Assembly (NCBI GenBank): GCA_963800205.1
Contig: CAWCZQ010000005.1
Span: 372,001-436,000 of the forward strand
Direction of reading: 5' to 3'
Length of the DNA: 64,000 nucleotides
Source: UBA6224 sp963800205
Lineage (GTDB): Bacteria > Patescibacteriota > Saccharimonadia > Saccharimonadales > UBA4665
Within the stretch, counting starts at the first letter, position 1, and the number at the start of each line of letters is the position of its first letter. Below, in pieces: positions 16,430 to 23,953 of this stretch. The notes beneath the pieces were generated by a model. It ran no database searches and was not told where the DNA came from. It worked only from the letters and a program-made list of their open reading frames with translations. The position numbers were made by a program, and so were the translations under genes.

Positions 16430-17950
16430 ATGCCTACAACGAACGAAAAAATTGGAACATTAATATCACAGCTGCGCCAAGATCGCGGCCTTACCCAGGC
16501 GGAATTTGCACGTCAGCTCAAAACTAGCCAGTCGGCTGTTAACCGAATAGAGCATGGTGGTCAAAACCTCAGCCTCGAGACACTCGGTCGCATCAGTGAC
16601 GTACTGAAGAAGCCGCTGATAAGCCTCAACAGTGGCGCGGTAAATCTGAAGATTGACGGTGGCCATGAGCTATCCGGCAGTATTGCGCTCAAAACCAGCA
16701 AGAATGCAGCGGTAGGCCTGCTCTGTGCCAGCCTTCTCAACAAGGGTGTTACTCGCTTCAAGAGCTTTCCTCGCATCGAAGAAGTCTATCGGATTATTGA
16801 AGTCCTGGAGAGTATGGGAGTACAGATCAAGTGGCTCCCCGGTAATGACCTCGAGATTCGCCGCCCAGAAGAATTACAACTCACCAAGCTGAATGCCGTT
16901 GCGGCGCGCAAAACTCGCTCGGTCCTGATGATGCTGGGACCACTCATGCATGACTACGAAGCGTTCAAGCTGCCCTACGCCGGAGGCTGCAAGCTTGGTA
17001 GCCGCACAGTCGCTCCCCACCTCTATGCACTGGAAGAATTTGGCGTCAATATTGTGGCCACGACCGGTTATTATCGTGTCAGTGTGGATAAGAAGCCGGC
17101 AGGACGGGTCACGCTGTTCGAAGCCGGTGATACCGTAACCGAAAACGCACTGATGGCGGCTGCACGAACCCCCGAAGAAACCATTCTCGATTTTGCTACC
17201 GCCAATTATATGGTGCAAGATGTCTGCTTCTTCTTGCAGAAACTCGGAGTAGAAATTGAGGGGATCGGAACCACCACGCTCCGTATCAAGGGCGTCAAAG
17301 ACATAAAGAAAAACGTCACCTACGCTCCTGCTGAGGATCCTATCGAAGCCATGTTCTTTACTGCTGCTGCCGTGACCACAAATTCGGAAATAACTATCGA
17401 ACGCGTGCCTATCAGTTTCATGTCGCTCGAGCTACAAAAATTGAAGAAAATGGGGCTCAGCTTTACCGAAACCGAACGTTATAAAGCCACTAACGGTCGC
17501 ACCGATTTAGTAGACCTTACCATTCACAAACACGATGGTAAGCTCCGGGCTTTAGCCGAAAAAATCCACTCGACGCCGTATCCCGGTATTAATGCTGATA
17601 ACCTCCCTTATTTTGTGCCGATTGCAGCAGTCGCTCACGGTCGCACCCTCATCCACGACTGGATGTACGAAAACCGAGCTATCTACTACACCGAAATGAC
17701 AAAGGTCGGCGCCAATGTTGAATTAGCCGATCCTCATCGCCTATATGTAAATGGAGCCACCAATTTTAGCGCTGCCGACGTGGTCTGCCCGCCAGCACTA
17801 CGACCTGCTTCACTGCTACTCATCGGTATGCTCGCCGCCAATGGTACCAGTATTTTACGCAATATCTACACGATTCAACGTGGTTACGAAGATCTTGCTG
17901 AGCGCCTCAATAGTTTGGGCGCCCAGATTACCGTCATGCATGAACTCTAG
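16430..17950 (+). CDS. murA: HTH-MurA fusion: XRE domain + UDP-GlcNAc 1-carboxyvinyltransferase
   Basis: 506 aa, versus about 420 for ordinary MurA. Residues 1-62 form an XRE helix-turn-helix (LISQLRQDRGLTQAEFARQL, SQSAVNRIEHGGQNLSLETL). From about residue 70 the EPSP-synthase-like MurA fold begins (GGHELSGSIALKTSKNAAVG). The active-site loop PYAGGCKLGSRTV keeps the catalytic Cys; AADVVCPPALRPASLLLIGM near the C terminus matches the family. It makes UDP-GlcNAc-enolpyruvate, the substrate for MurB encoded nearby. The HTH suggests DNA binding or autoregulation, an inference. Confidence 0.9.
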   Translation: MPTTNEKIGTLISQLRQDRGLTQAEFARQLKTSQSAVNRIEHGGQNLSLETLGRISDVLKKPLISLNSGAVNLKIDGGHELSGSIALKTSKNAAVGLLCASLLNKGVTRFKSFPRIEEVYRIIEVLESMGVQIKWLPGNDLEIRRPEELQLTKLNAVAARKTRSVLMMLGPLMHDYEAFKLPYAGGCKLGSRTVAPHLYALEEFGVNIVATTGYYRVSVDKKPAGRVTLFEAGDTVTENALMAAARTPEETILDFATANYMVQDVCFFLQKLGVEIEGIGTTTLRIKGVKDIKKNVTYAPAEDPIEAMFFTAAAVTTNSEITIERVPISFMSLELQKLKKMGLSFTETERYKATNGRTDLVDLTIHKHDGKLRALAEKIHSTPYPGINADNLPYFVPIAAVAHGRTLIHDWMYENRAIYYTEMTKVGANVELADPHRLYVNGATNFSAADVVCPPALRPASLLLIGMLAANGTSILRNIYTIQRGYEDLAERLNSLGAQITVMHEL

Positions 17951-17953
17951 CAA

Positions 17954-18271
17954 CTACTTCTTTTCGACGACCGTAGTCGGACGATTCGGGGTGAGGTAGT
18001 TCGCCAATGCGGCGAAGGCCAGTGCAATCAGCGCATACACGACCATGGCGAACATTGCCGAGAAATCAATCACGTGGTCTCTCCCTATCACTTCCGTCGG
18101 GAAGATACCGCGGAATGGCTGCATTAGCACGTCACTCGACGCATAGATCCAATGTACAAACGACACATCCGGGTTAGCCGCAAAAAATCGCAATACAACG
18201 CGCAGACCAAGAAATATTTCTACCAAGGCCAAGAAAAAGTTAATAAGTCCTAGTACAAAGCGTGTGATCAT
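17954..18271 (-). CDS. YggT-family membrane protein
   Basis: 105 aa with two hydrophobic regions separated by the family loop: an N-terminal FVLGLINFFLALVEIFLGLRVVLRFF, then a stretch around LMQPFRGIFPTEVIG (compare the PxRRxIPP loop of YggT), then IDFSAMFAMVVYALIALAFAALANYL. Family function is unclear, with links to membrane or cell-division homeostasis. GGAGG lies upstream of the start. It ends three bases from the stop of HTH-murA. Confidence 0.8.
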   Translation of the reverse strand: MITRFVLGLINFFLALVEIFLGLRVVLRFFAANPDVSFVHWIYASSDVLMQPFRGIFPTEVIGRDHVIDFSAMFAMVVYALIALAFAALANYLTPNRPTTVVEKK

Positions 18272-18387
18272 GTTCTGTCCTCCTGTAAATTAGCGCTTGT
18301 GGACCGGAATATACGCTTCGTTGGCGATGGTTTCTGTAAACTATCTTACATCTGTTATAATCATTGAGTCAGCAAATTCCGTCAGAT

Positions 18388-18462
18388 GCGGGTGTAGTAC
18401 AGTGGCTAGTATGCAAGCCTTCCAAGCTCGAGACGGGAGTTCGATTCTCCCCACCCGCACCA
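18388..18462 (+). tRNA. tRNA-Gly (anticodon TCC)
   Basis: Acceptor GCGGGTG/CACCCGC, D stem GTAC/GTAT, anticodon loop CTTCCAA, T arm GGGAG/CTCCC with TTCGATT, encoded CCA. The anticodon stem CAAGC/GCTCG has one A-C mismatch. Confidence 0.93.
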
Positions 18463-18465
18463 TTT

Positions 18466-18593
18466 TGCAACTTACCAAAATCACAATCCAAGGAGCGTAG
18501 CGACTGAATGTGATTTTGAGAGGACGACCGTAGCTGCAAGTCGAAGCTTTTGCCGATTCAGGCAAAACGAGACAGAGGCGTACGGAAGGACGT
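18466..18593 (+). other. Structured spacer between tRNA-Gly and tRNA-Arg
   Basis: 128 bases without a gene, holding two inverted repeats: CAAAATCACA pairing with TGTGATTTTG around a 23-base loop that contains AAGGAGCGTAGCGACT, and TTTTGCC/GGCAAAA around GATTCA. Too much structure for a plain tRNA spacer; a small RNA or processing element is possible. Confidence 0.4.
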
Positions 18594-18670
18594 GCCCTGG
18601 TAGCTCAGTTGGATAGAGCAGAGGACTTCTAAGCCTAAGGTCGTAGGTTCGAATCCTACCCGGGGCACCA
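18594..18670 (+). tRNA. tRNA-Arg (anticodon TCT)
   Basis: Acceptor GCCCTGG/CCGGGGC, D stem GCTC/GAGC, anticodon loop CTTCTAA, T arm GTAGG/CCTAC with TTCGAAT, encoded CCA. The anticodon stem GAGGA/GCCTA pairs only at its three central positions; both end pairs are purine-purine (G-A and A-G). Reads AGA and AGG. Confidence 0.88.
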
Positions 18671-18678
18671 CATAAAAT

Positions 18679-18702
18679 AGCCTGCTACGTGCGGGCTTTT
18701 TT
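18679..18702 (+). terminator. Terminator after tRNA-Arg(TCT)
   Basis: Stem AGCCTGC/GCGGGCT with loop TACGT, then TTTTTT. Confidence 0.85.
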
Positions 18703-18734
18703 ATTGTTCAAAGGTAAGCACTATATATCAGCGC

Positions 18735-18884
18735 TCAAGCCTCATATATCCCTCGTAGGATTCGTCCGACGGTGGCCTCACCCCTATTTTGCTCATAGTG
18801 CCCATGGCTTGGGCGACTACTACTCCACCGAGATGGAGGACGTTCTCTAAGGTGATGTTCGATTGTGATTAGTTGCTCTTTCAT
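18735..18884 (-). CDS. 49-aa small basic protein with leaderless promoter
   Basis: Encodes MKEQLITIEHHLRERPPSRW onward to RGIYEA, rich in Arg, Ser and His. A TACAAT box lies six bases before the ATG, the same layout as the well-supported genes here, but on this evidence alone a chance frame cannot be excluded. No family recognised. It occupies the otherwise empty stretch between the tRNA terminator and the Nudix gene. Confidence 0.4.
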   Translation of the reverse strand: MKEQLITIEHHLRERPPSRWSSSRPSHGHYEQNRGEATVGRILRGIYEA

Positions 18885-18890
18885 ACTTTT

Positions 18891-18896
18891 ATTGTA
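18891..18896 (-). promoter_or_regulatory. -10 box of the 49-aa gene
   Basis: TACAAT on the minus strand, six bases before ATG. Confidence 0.4.
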
Positions 18897-18939
18897 CTCC
18901 TACTATGCAAGTACACTGTTGATTCTACCCAGTGCCTAG

Positions 18940-18945
18940 TACAAT
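18940..18945 (+). promoter_or_regulatory. -10 box that decides the start of the Nudix gene
   Basis: TACAAT seven bases before the ATG at 18953; the earlier ATG at 18932 lies upstream of the box. Confidence 0.55.
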
Positions 18946-18952
18946 GAGAATA

Positions 18953-19528
18953 ATGCTTAAAAATATAGATATCGTCGACAACAATAATCAACTAACCGGC
19001 AGCGAGTCCACCATTGACCACGCTATGAAAAAGGGGCTCTGGCACAGAGGCGCGCATATTATCGTTTATACCAAGACAGGTTATGTCCTCGTCCAAAAAC
19101 GAAGTAGCACTATGGTAACGCATCCTGGTTACCTCGATATCTCATGCGGCGGTTTTGTCGATGCGGGCGAAACTCCGGAAATTGCCGCCGTGCGTGAGCT
19201 AAAGGAAGAGCTCGGCATTCACATCTCTACTCAAGAATTGTCTCTACTGGAGGTACGCCGCAAAAACCATGCCTGGCCTCGTACTAAACGATATGATCGA
19301 ACTTTTCTATACTGCTACGCCGTCTGTCTACCCGATCACCATATGTCTCTTTCGCATTTGCAAAAAGAAGAGGTTGAATCAGCGCAATTCTTGACGTTTC
19401 GAGAAGCCAATCGACTCATTACACGACACCACATACAGGGCTTGGGTAGAATAGAACCTCTTTATGGCTTTTATCGAACACTGCTCGGCAACGCTAGAAC
19501 ACTGGCGTCACAAACAGTACAATCCTAA
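18953..19528 (+). CDS. Nudix hydrolase (isopentenyl-diphosphate isomerase-like type)
   Basis: 191 aa. The Nudix box is complete: GGFVDAGETPEIAAVRELKEEL followed by Gly, with the REL.EE metal ligands near residue 75-90. The head ENxGxxTGxxxxxxHAMKKGLWHRGAHI, seen here as LTGSESTIDHAMKKGLWHRG, is typical of the YfcD/IPP-isomerase-like Nudix group. Such enzymes hydrolyse nucleoside diphosphate derivatives; the substrate is not evident, and true isomerase activity is doubtful without the Cys and Glu sites being confirmed. Start chosen by the TACAAT box. Confidence 0.85.
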   Translation: MLKNIDIVDNNNQLTGSESTIDHAMKKGLWHRGAHIIVYTKTGYVLVQKRSSTMVTHPGYLDISCGGFVDAGETPEIAAVRELKEELGIHISTQELSLLEVRRKNHAWPRTKRYDRTFLYCYAVCLPDHHMSLSHLQKEEVESAQFLTFREANRLITRHHIQGLGRIEPLYGFYRTLLGNARTLASQTVQS

Positions 19529-19586
19529 CTTGTAACGCTTATGCTTTAGAGGTATACTCTTTTGTAACTTTACAGGAGGTTCCGCA

Positions 19587-19889
19587 ATGTCCGCCGAAGT
19601 CGTTTCTTACCCAGACCCCTACGACGACAGTATGGACTCTACTCTCAGCGAAGTTAGTACTGATTATTTAGTGGCTCGCCGGCGCCAATACCAACAAGAA
19701 CTGGGTAGTGCCAGCCTCGAGCTCAACCAAGCACAGCAACGCTACAACGCATGCATCAATAACATCCTCAGGATAGATGAAGCCCTCCACGACATTGGCT
19801 ACGATGGCCATGCCCTAGCAAGCGAGTTACAAGCCGACGTTTCGCCAGCCGCCGCCGTTAAAGGTTACGGCAATCCCTACTCGCAGTAG
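19587..19889 (+). CDS. Hypothetical coiled-coil protein
   Basis: 100 aa. Acidic head, then a clear long helix (YLVARRRQYQQELGSASLEL, NQAQQRYNACINNILRIDEA), then an Ala/Pro/Gly tail. Probably oligomerises. The start is firm: AGGAGG seven bases before ATG, and TATACT about 25 bases further up. No family recognised. Confidence 0.6.
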   Translation: MSAEVVSYPDPYDDSMDSTLSEVSTDYLVARRRQYQQELGSASLELNQAQQRYNACINNILRIDEALHDIGYDGHALASELQADVSPAAAVKGYGNPYSQ

Positions 19890-19989
19890 CCGCTAACCTA
19901 CCGCACCCGTGAATAAATGCAGGCTTTGCTTTATGTCTATATTTCAGGTATAATCACCTCTGTTTTAGACATATTATGGTCTAAGCTAT

Positions 19990-20065
19990 GGCGGATGTAG
20001 TTCAACGGTTAGAACGTTGGGTTGTGGTCCCGAAGACGAGGGTTCGATTCCCTTCATTCGCCCCA
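19990..20065 (+). tRNA. tRNA-His (anticodon GTG)
   Basis: Acceptor GCGGATG/CATTCGC preceded by the extra G(-1) that pairs with discriminator C, as expected for tRNA-His. Anticodon stem TTGGG/CCCGA with loop TTGTGGT, T loop TTCGATT, encoded CCA. Confidence 0.95.
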
Positions 20066-20079
20066 TGAAGTTTATGTTT

Positions 20080-20108
20080 AAAAAAGACACCCTAGCGGTG
20101 TCTTTTTT
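20080..20108. terminator. Bidirectional terminator
   Basis: Perfect stem AAAAAAGACACC/GGTGTCTTTTTT with a short loop, between tRNA-His and the convergent SDR gene, whose stop it overlaps. Confidence 0.9.
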
Positions 20109-20766
20109 AAAGACTACCTCTCTCTATAACCTTTTCGAAGTAAGTATCGTCTTGTGAATTAACTAGCTCTAGCACATGTTTCGCAACTTTGTTCGGGTTC
20201 AAGTAATCTTCATAGCCAGGTGGTTCCTCACCCTCCCAGAAAGGCGTTTTCATACCTCCCGGCATAATGAGGCATACTTTCACTTTTTCCCCAAGCCTTT
20301 CACTTTCTAAACCAAGGCTACGTACAAACCCTACTTGTGCATGTTTAGTACCAGCATAAACAGCTTCGTTATTACGTGCTTTGTATCCAGTGGTTGAACT
20401 AACTACGACAAAATGTCCAGTATGTGTGTTTTTAACCATCAATCTAAACGCAACTTGTGCGGCTGGGAGCACGTTTCCGAAGTTTACTGCCGCCATGACA
20501 TCTGGGTGAGGCTGTTTATCAAAATCTCCAACATACCCATATCCTGCTATCCAATAAAAGTTAAACGCTGAATCATTCATTACTTCTATTTGTTTCGCAA
20601 GTTTTGCTGCATCCTGTGTTTGGCTGAGATCAATCCTTAATCCTTCGCCATGCTTAGACTCATCATAGGTACGCCCCACTATGAAAGTGCTTTCGCCTTT
20701 GTCTTGTAGTTCTCGAGCTATCTCGGCACCCAACCCATGGGTACCACCAATAAGGATGTTCTTCAT
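20107..20766 (-). CDS. Short-chain dehydrogenase/reductase
   Basis: 219 aa. Rossmann start MKNILIGGTHGLGAEIAREL (GGxxGLG nucleotide loop), catalytic Ser in VVVSSTTGYKARN, and YxxxK as YAGTKHAQVGF. A classical NAD(P)-dependent SDR, slightly short. Substrate not evident. Transcribed alone, closed by the terminator at 20080. Confidence 0.88.
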   Translation of the reverse strand: MKNILIGGTHGLGAEIARELQDKGESTFIVGRTYDESKHGEGLRIDLSQTQDAAKLAKQIEVMNDSAFNFYWIAGYGYVGDFDKQPHPDVMAAVNFGNVLPAAQVAFRLMVKNTHTGHFVVVSSTTGYKARNNEAVYAGTKHAQVGFVRSLGLESERLGEKVKVCLIMPGGMKTPFWEGEEPPGYEDYLNPNKVAKHVLELVNSQDDTYFEKVIERGSL

Positions 20767-20887
20767 AGAGTAAGTATATCAACAGGCCGACGAATTCTTA
20801 GCTAATTGTATTGATCAAGGGTATGGTAGGTCGTACTATTGCCATTCATCAGAACAAAAATAGTTCGAATACTCCATACGACCTCGC

Positions 20888-20928
20888 CCCAAAGTAAAAC
20901 CCCGGTTATGCCGGGGTTTTACTTTGGG
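20888..20928. terminator. Long inverted-repeat terminator
   Basis: Perfect 18-bp stem (CCCAAAGTAAAACCCCGG and its complement) with loop TTATG, directly after the stop of the FNR-type gene at 20933. T-rich on both strands. Confidence 0.85.
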
Positions 20929-20932
20929 TCTG

Positions 20933-22438
20933 CTAATAACCAGAAAAATGATCGGTTTTTATGCGGTTTCTTGGGACATGCAACTTTTTGAGAAATTTCT
21001 TGGCTTCATCCACCATTATATTGGGCCCCGATATATAAAATTGCCGTTCAGCAAAATCTGGTATTTGCTGACGCAATAGAGCTTCGCTCAGCGTGGCCGA
21101 GAGTAAGCCACGTTCGCTGGTATAACCACTTGTTAATATCGGTACGAACTTAAGGCCATGTGCCGCCGCTTGCTGAAATTCTCGGACATATGCTAGTTCG
21201 TTCTCGTCCCCTACCATATACAGGAGCACAATGTCACAGCTGCGATTTGTGTCGATAATGTACTTTATCATGCTGCGAAACGGTGTAATGCCAATGCCGC
21301 CAGCAATAAAGGCAAGTTTTTGCTGGGCGTCCGGTTCGAAGGTAAAGTTGCCAGCCAGGTGGCTGCCATATACCACATCACCTGGCCGCATGCGTGCCAT
21401 TACCGACTTGTACGTGCTGGCTGGCTCATAAAATTTAAGCCCGAGCTGTACTTCATTTTCGGTGGGCGACGACGCTAACGTAAAGGTCCGGCGATTGCCC
21501 CGACTATCATACGGTACTCCGGCCAGTGTCCACTCCATGTACTGTCCTGGCAAAAACCGAAACGGCTTATCTGGGCGAAAAACGTAGTTATATACTCGGT
21601 CAGAGATGCGCTGTATTTCTTGTAGTTCTAAACGTACCCTCAGCTTTGGAGAGACCACAAATGCATAGATATTTCCTAGCAGCAGTGCAACCTCAGGATA
21701 TATGTATACCGGGCCGATTTTCCATGCGGTCACATAGAGCACCGCAATACCGGCTGCAAATATGATTTGCTGGGCGCGGCGCGGTGGCATCGTCGCTGGC
21801 TCCGTCAGCATAATGCTTGCCAGGAATATTAGTGGCGAGGTAAGGAGCGCGTGCTGCAGGCCACTCGACACGTCTCTCTGATGCCATACCAATAATGCTA
21901 ATTGCACGGCCAGCGTTATTACGACAAAAGTAAGGACAAGACTATATCGCCTGATTTTCCGCACTACCGCCAGGCCAAACAATAGTGTGAACGGCCAAAA
22001 TATCGTACTGCCAATCCACCACGTCGTGGTAAGCAAGGAAGTAAAACCGAGAAAAGCCGCCGCCAGCGCTGCCGGATTAAAGATATGCTTGCCGTGCCAA
22101 GTTACTACATACTTAGAGACGCTAGATATACTAGCAGCAAGCACAATCGCTGCCGCCTCGCTAATCGTCTTGGGAGCGGGTAGAATCAAAAACAATATTA
22201 ACGCCGTAATTAGCCACGATTCGTTATTGGATGGGACTTTCCAAATTCTGCTATACACCCAGTCTGAACAGAATGCCGACAAGAGGAGTAAACCTAAACT
22301 CGCCAGCATTGCCGTGGGGCTAAATGACAACTTACCGACGAGAGCAAACAGTATGCCCAACCCGGCCAAACCACCAAGCCCATACACGAGCAATCGGTAC
22401 ATCGTAATACTGTTGAGGAGTCGGTCTATTAGCCTCAT
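20933..22438 (-). CDS. NqrB/RnfD-like membrane domain fused to an FAD/NAD(P) reductase
   Basis: 501 aa. Residues about 15-265 hold eight or more membrane helices with the NqrB/RnfD-like KHIFNPAALAAAFLG stretch. From about 275 a ferredoxin-NADP reductase module follows: RTFTLASSPTENE (FAD site, RxFT.SS), AGNFTFE, IAGGIGITPFRSM (NAD(P) loop) and YISGPNIMVDEAKKF at the end. It would pass electrons from cytoplasmic NAD(P)H across the membrane. It is coupled to apbE (four-base overlap) and lies downstream of an FMN-binding protein, so the three form one redox unit. Confidence 0.85.
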   Translation of the reverse strand: MRLIDRLLNSITMYRLLVYGLGGLAGLGILFALVGKLSFSPTAMLASLGLLLLSAFCSDWVYSRIWKVPSNNESWLITALILFLILPAPKTISEAAAIVLAASISSVSKYVVTWHGKHIFNPAALAAAFLGFTSLLTTTWWIGSTIFWPFTLLFGLAVVRKIRRYSLVLTFVVITLAVQLALLVWHQRDVSSGLQHALLTSPLIFLASIMLTEPATMPPRRAQQIIFAAGIAVLYVTAWKIGPVYIYPEVALLLGNIYAFVVSPKLRVRLELQEIQRISDRVYNYVFRPDKPFRFLPGQYMEWTLAGVPYDSRGNRRTFTLASSPTENEVQLGLKFYEPASTYKSVMARMRPGDVVYGSHLAGNFTFEPDAQQKLAFIAGGIGITPFRSMIKYIIDTNRSCDIVLLYMVGDENELAYVREFQQAAAHGLKFVPILTSGYTSERGLLSATLSEALLRQQIPDFAERQFYISGPNIMVDEAKKFLKKLHVPRNRIKTDHFSGY

Positions 22439-23316
22439 GCTGCCGCCTTATCAAAAAGCCTTACCGGGAAATCTTTGGTGTACGACAGGGCCATGTCTTT
22501 GTGGAGTACTGCTGCCGAAAACGAAAAGCGCTTTTGGAGAACCTCTAGTGGCACGAGAAAGAGCGCGGTCGCTAGCCCATCGGCCAGCATCGTCGTATCA
22601 GCCACGACCCACGTTGCGACAACATCGGTAGGCGATGTTTGCGTAGAGGGATTAATGATGTGGTGGTACTTACCCCACGCACGACGGCTTCCAGCCGAGG
22701 CGCACAGGCTGCGGTTTTGCAGTGGTACTGTGCCAAGCGCCAAACGAGAATCGACGGGACTCTCAAGCCCGACCTCTATTGCAGAGGTGCCGTGGTGCAA
22801 TATATCGCCTCCGGCATCAATAACGTACGACGATATGTTGGCGTCTTGCAGAATCTTCCCGACAATATCCACCAAATACCCTTTGCCAATGGCCCCAAAG
22901 TCTAACAGAACCGGCAGCTTTATTTCTATCGAATCTTTCGTAAAACTAATCGCTTCTGCAAGGGTCGGCGGCGCTATAAGGTCGGTCTCTTGCAGAGAAT
23001 ACTGCGCATCGTAGCCAGCTGCTTCCAGCAATCGCCCGATGAGTGGTGTCACTAAGCCGCCCGATGCTTTGTATAGATCGGCATAGTATGACAGCATCGT
23101 ATGAGCGTCAGCGGATAGCTTATGTTTGCCGGGTTGATTGGCTATAGAAGTAACCCACGAATCAGCTCGAAACCGTGAAAATTCCTTATCAAACTGCTCT
23201 ATTCGTTCATCGATAACACTCTGCAGGTTATACCAATCCGCTGCTGGAATCGTGGTATGTATGCTAATAGACCAGTGCGAGCCAATAGCCTCAAACGTCA
23301 TGTGTCGAACTGTCAT
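22435..23316 (-). CDS. apbE: FAD:protein FMN transferase
   Basis: 293 aa. ApbE attaches FMN covalently to a Thr of extracytoplasmic proteins. Seen: FEAIGSHWSISIH near the start, EFSRFRADSWVTS (compare the LSxxxxxSxLSxlN region), VLLDFGAIGKGYLVDIVG (the DxGGxAKGxAvD motif), VIDAGGDILHHG and HHIINPSTQTSP. No clear lipobox or signal peptide, so it may act at the inner face or be held by partners. Its substrate is very probably the FMN-binding protein encoded directly upstream. Confidence 0.92.
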   Translation of the reverse strand: MTVRHMTFEAIGSHWSISIHTTIPAADWYNLQSVIDERIEQFDKEFSRFRADSWVTSIANQPGKHKLSADAHTMLSYYADLYKASGGLVTPLIGRLLEAAGYDAQYSLQETDLIAPPTLAEAISFTKDSIEIKLPVLLDFGAIGKGYLVDIVGKILQDANISSYVIDAGGDILHHGTSAIEVGLESPVDSRLALGTVPLQNRSLCASAGSRRAWGKYHHIINPSTQTSPTDVVATWVVADTTMLADGLATALFLVPLEVLQKRFSFSAAVLHKDMALSYTKDFPVRLFDKAAA

Positions 23317-23317
23317 A

Positions 23318-23818
23318 TTAGGAGGTTTGAGCTTGGCTTATTATTTTGTTGAGCGCGTCATTGAATCCCTGAGTGGTGTCGGAAGCCCCAGCTACATACG
23401 ACAGATTCAGGTTATCGATTTTTTGCCCAATGACATAACTTTTATAGACCGAGGCAAAATCTTGCTGAAAATGAGCCGATTCAGGATCGCCTTGGCTGTT
23501 CCGGATCGACGCATTCTTGACAACCCCATTCTGTAAAGAAACTTGCACCTTAATATGTTCATAGCCGTTCGGGACATAGTAGTCACTGCTGGCGCTATAA
23601 GTTCCGTCGGTATACATATGGCTCCCCATGCTGTGTGGGGCATTGCGCGACATTGTGGATGCATTTTGGCTCGTAGTGCCGGCTATCGACATAGAACCGC
23701 CTTCGGCCTCTTCTGATTTTAGGTGATCAGTAAACAGCACCGCACCCGCAATTACGACGAGTGTTAGGCAGGTGGCGACTAATCGCACTCGAGCTTGATG
23801 ATTATACGAATTCTGCAT
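23318..23818 (-). CDS. Membrane-anchored FMN-binding domain protein
   Basis: 166 aa. N-terminal membrane segment (LVATCLTLVVIAGAVLFT), a Ser/Thr-rich linker, then an FMN-bind domain at about 75-166: YEHIKVQVSLQNGVVKNASI and LSYVAGASDTTQGFNDALNK. The GASDTTQGF stretch is the counterpart of the SGAT-type flavinylation motif, with Thr as the expected FMN carrier. It resembles the outside domain of NqrC/RnfG. Genes follow at one to two bases, giving the order FMN carrier, ApbE, membrane reductase. Confidence 0.85.
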   Translation of the reverse strand: MQNSYNHQARVRLVATCLTLVVIAGAVLFTDHLKSEEAEGGSMSIAGTTSQNASTMSRNAPHSMGSHMYTDGTYSASSDYYVPNGYEHIKVQVSLQNGVVKNASIRNSQGDPESAHFQQDFASVYKSYVIGQKIDNLNLSYVAGASDTTQGFNDALNKIISQAQTS

Positions 23819-23906
23819 GAATTCTCCGTTTGTTTAGTAATGGTTAGGCTTAGCATAGGAAACCAAACTTAAAGCTTACTTAATTATGAGTCTGTTTATG
23901 AACACA

Positions 23907-23934
23907 ATAGAGACCTCTAAGGCGAGGTCTCTAT
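23907..23934 (-). terminator. Hairpin after the 784-aa surface-protein gene
   Basis: Perfect 11-bp stem (ATAGAGACCTC and complement) with a six-base loop, about 20 bases past the stop at 23954. Weak T-tract, so termination is likely but less certain. Confidence 0.65.
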
Positions 23935-23953
23935 CGGGGGTAGTTTTATGTTG

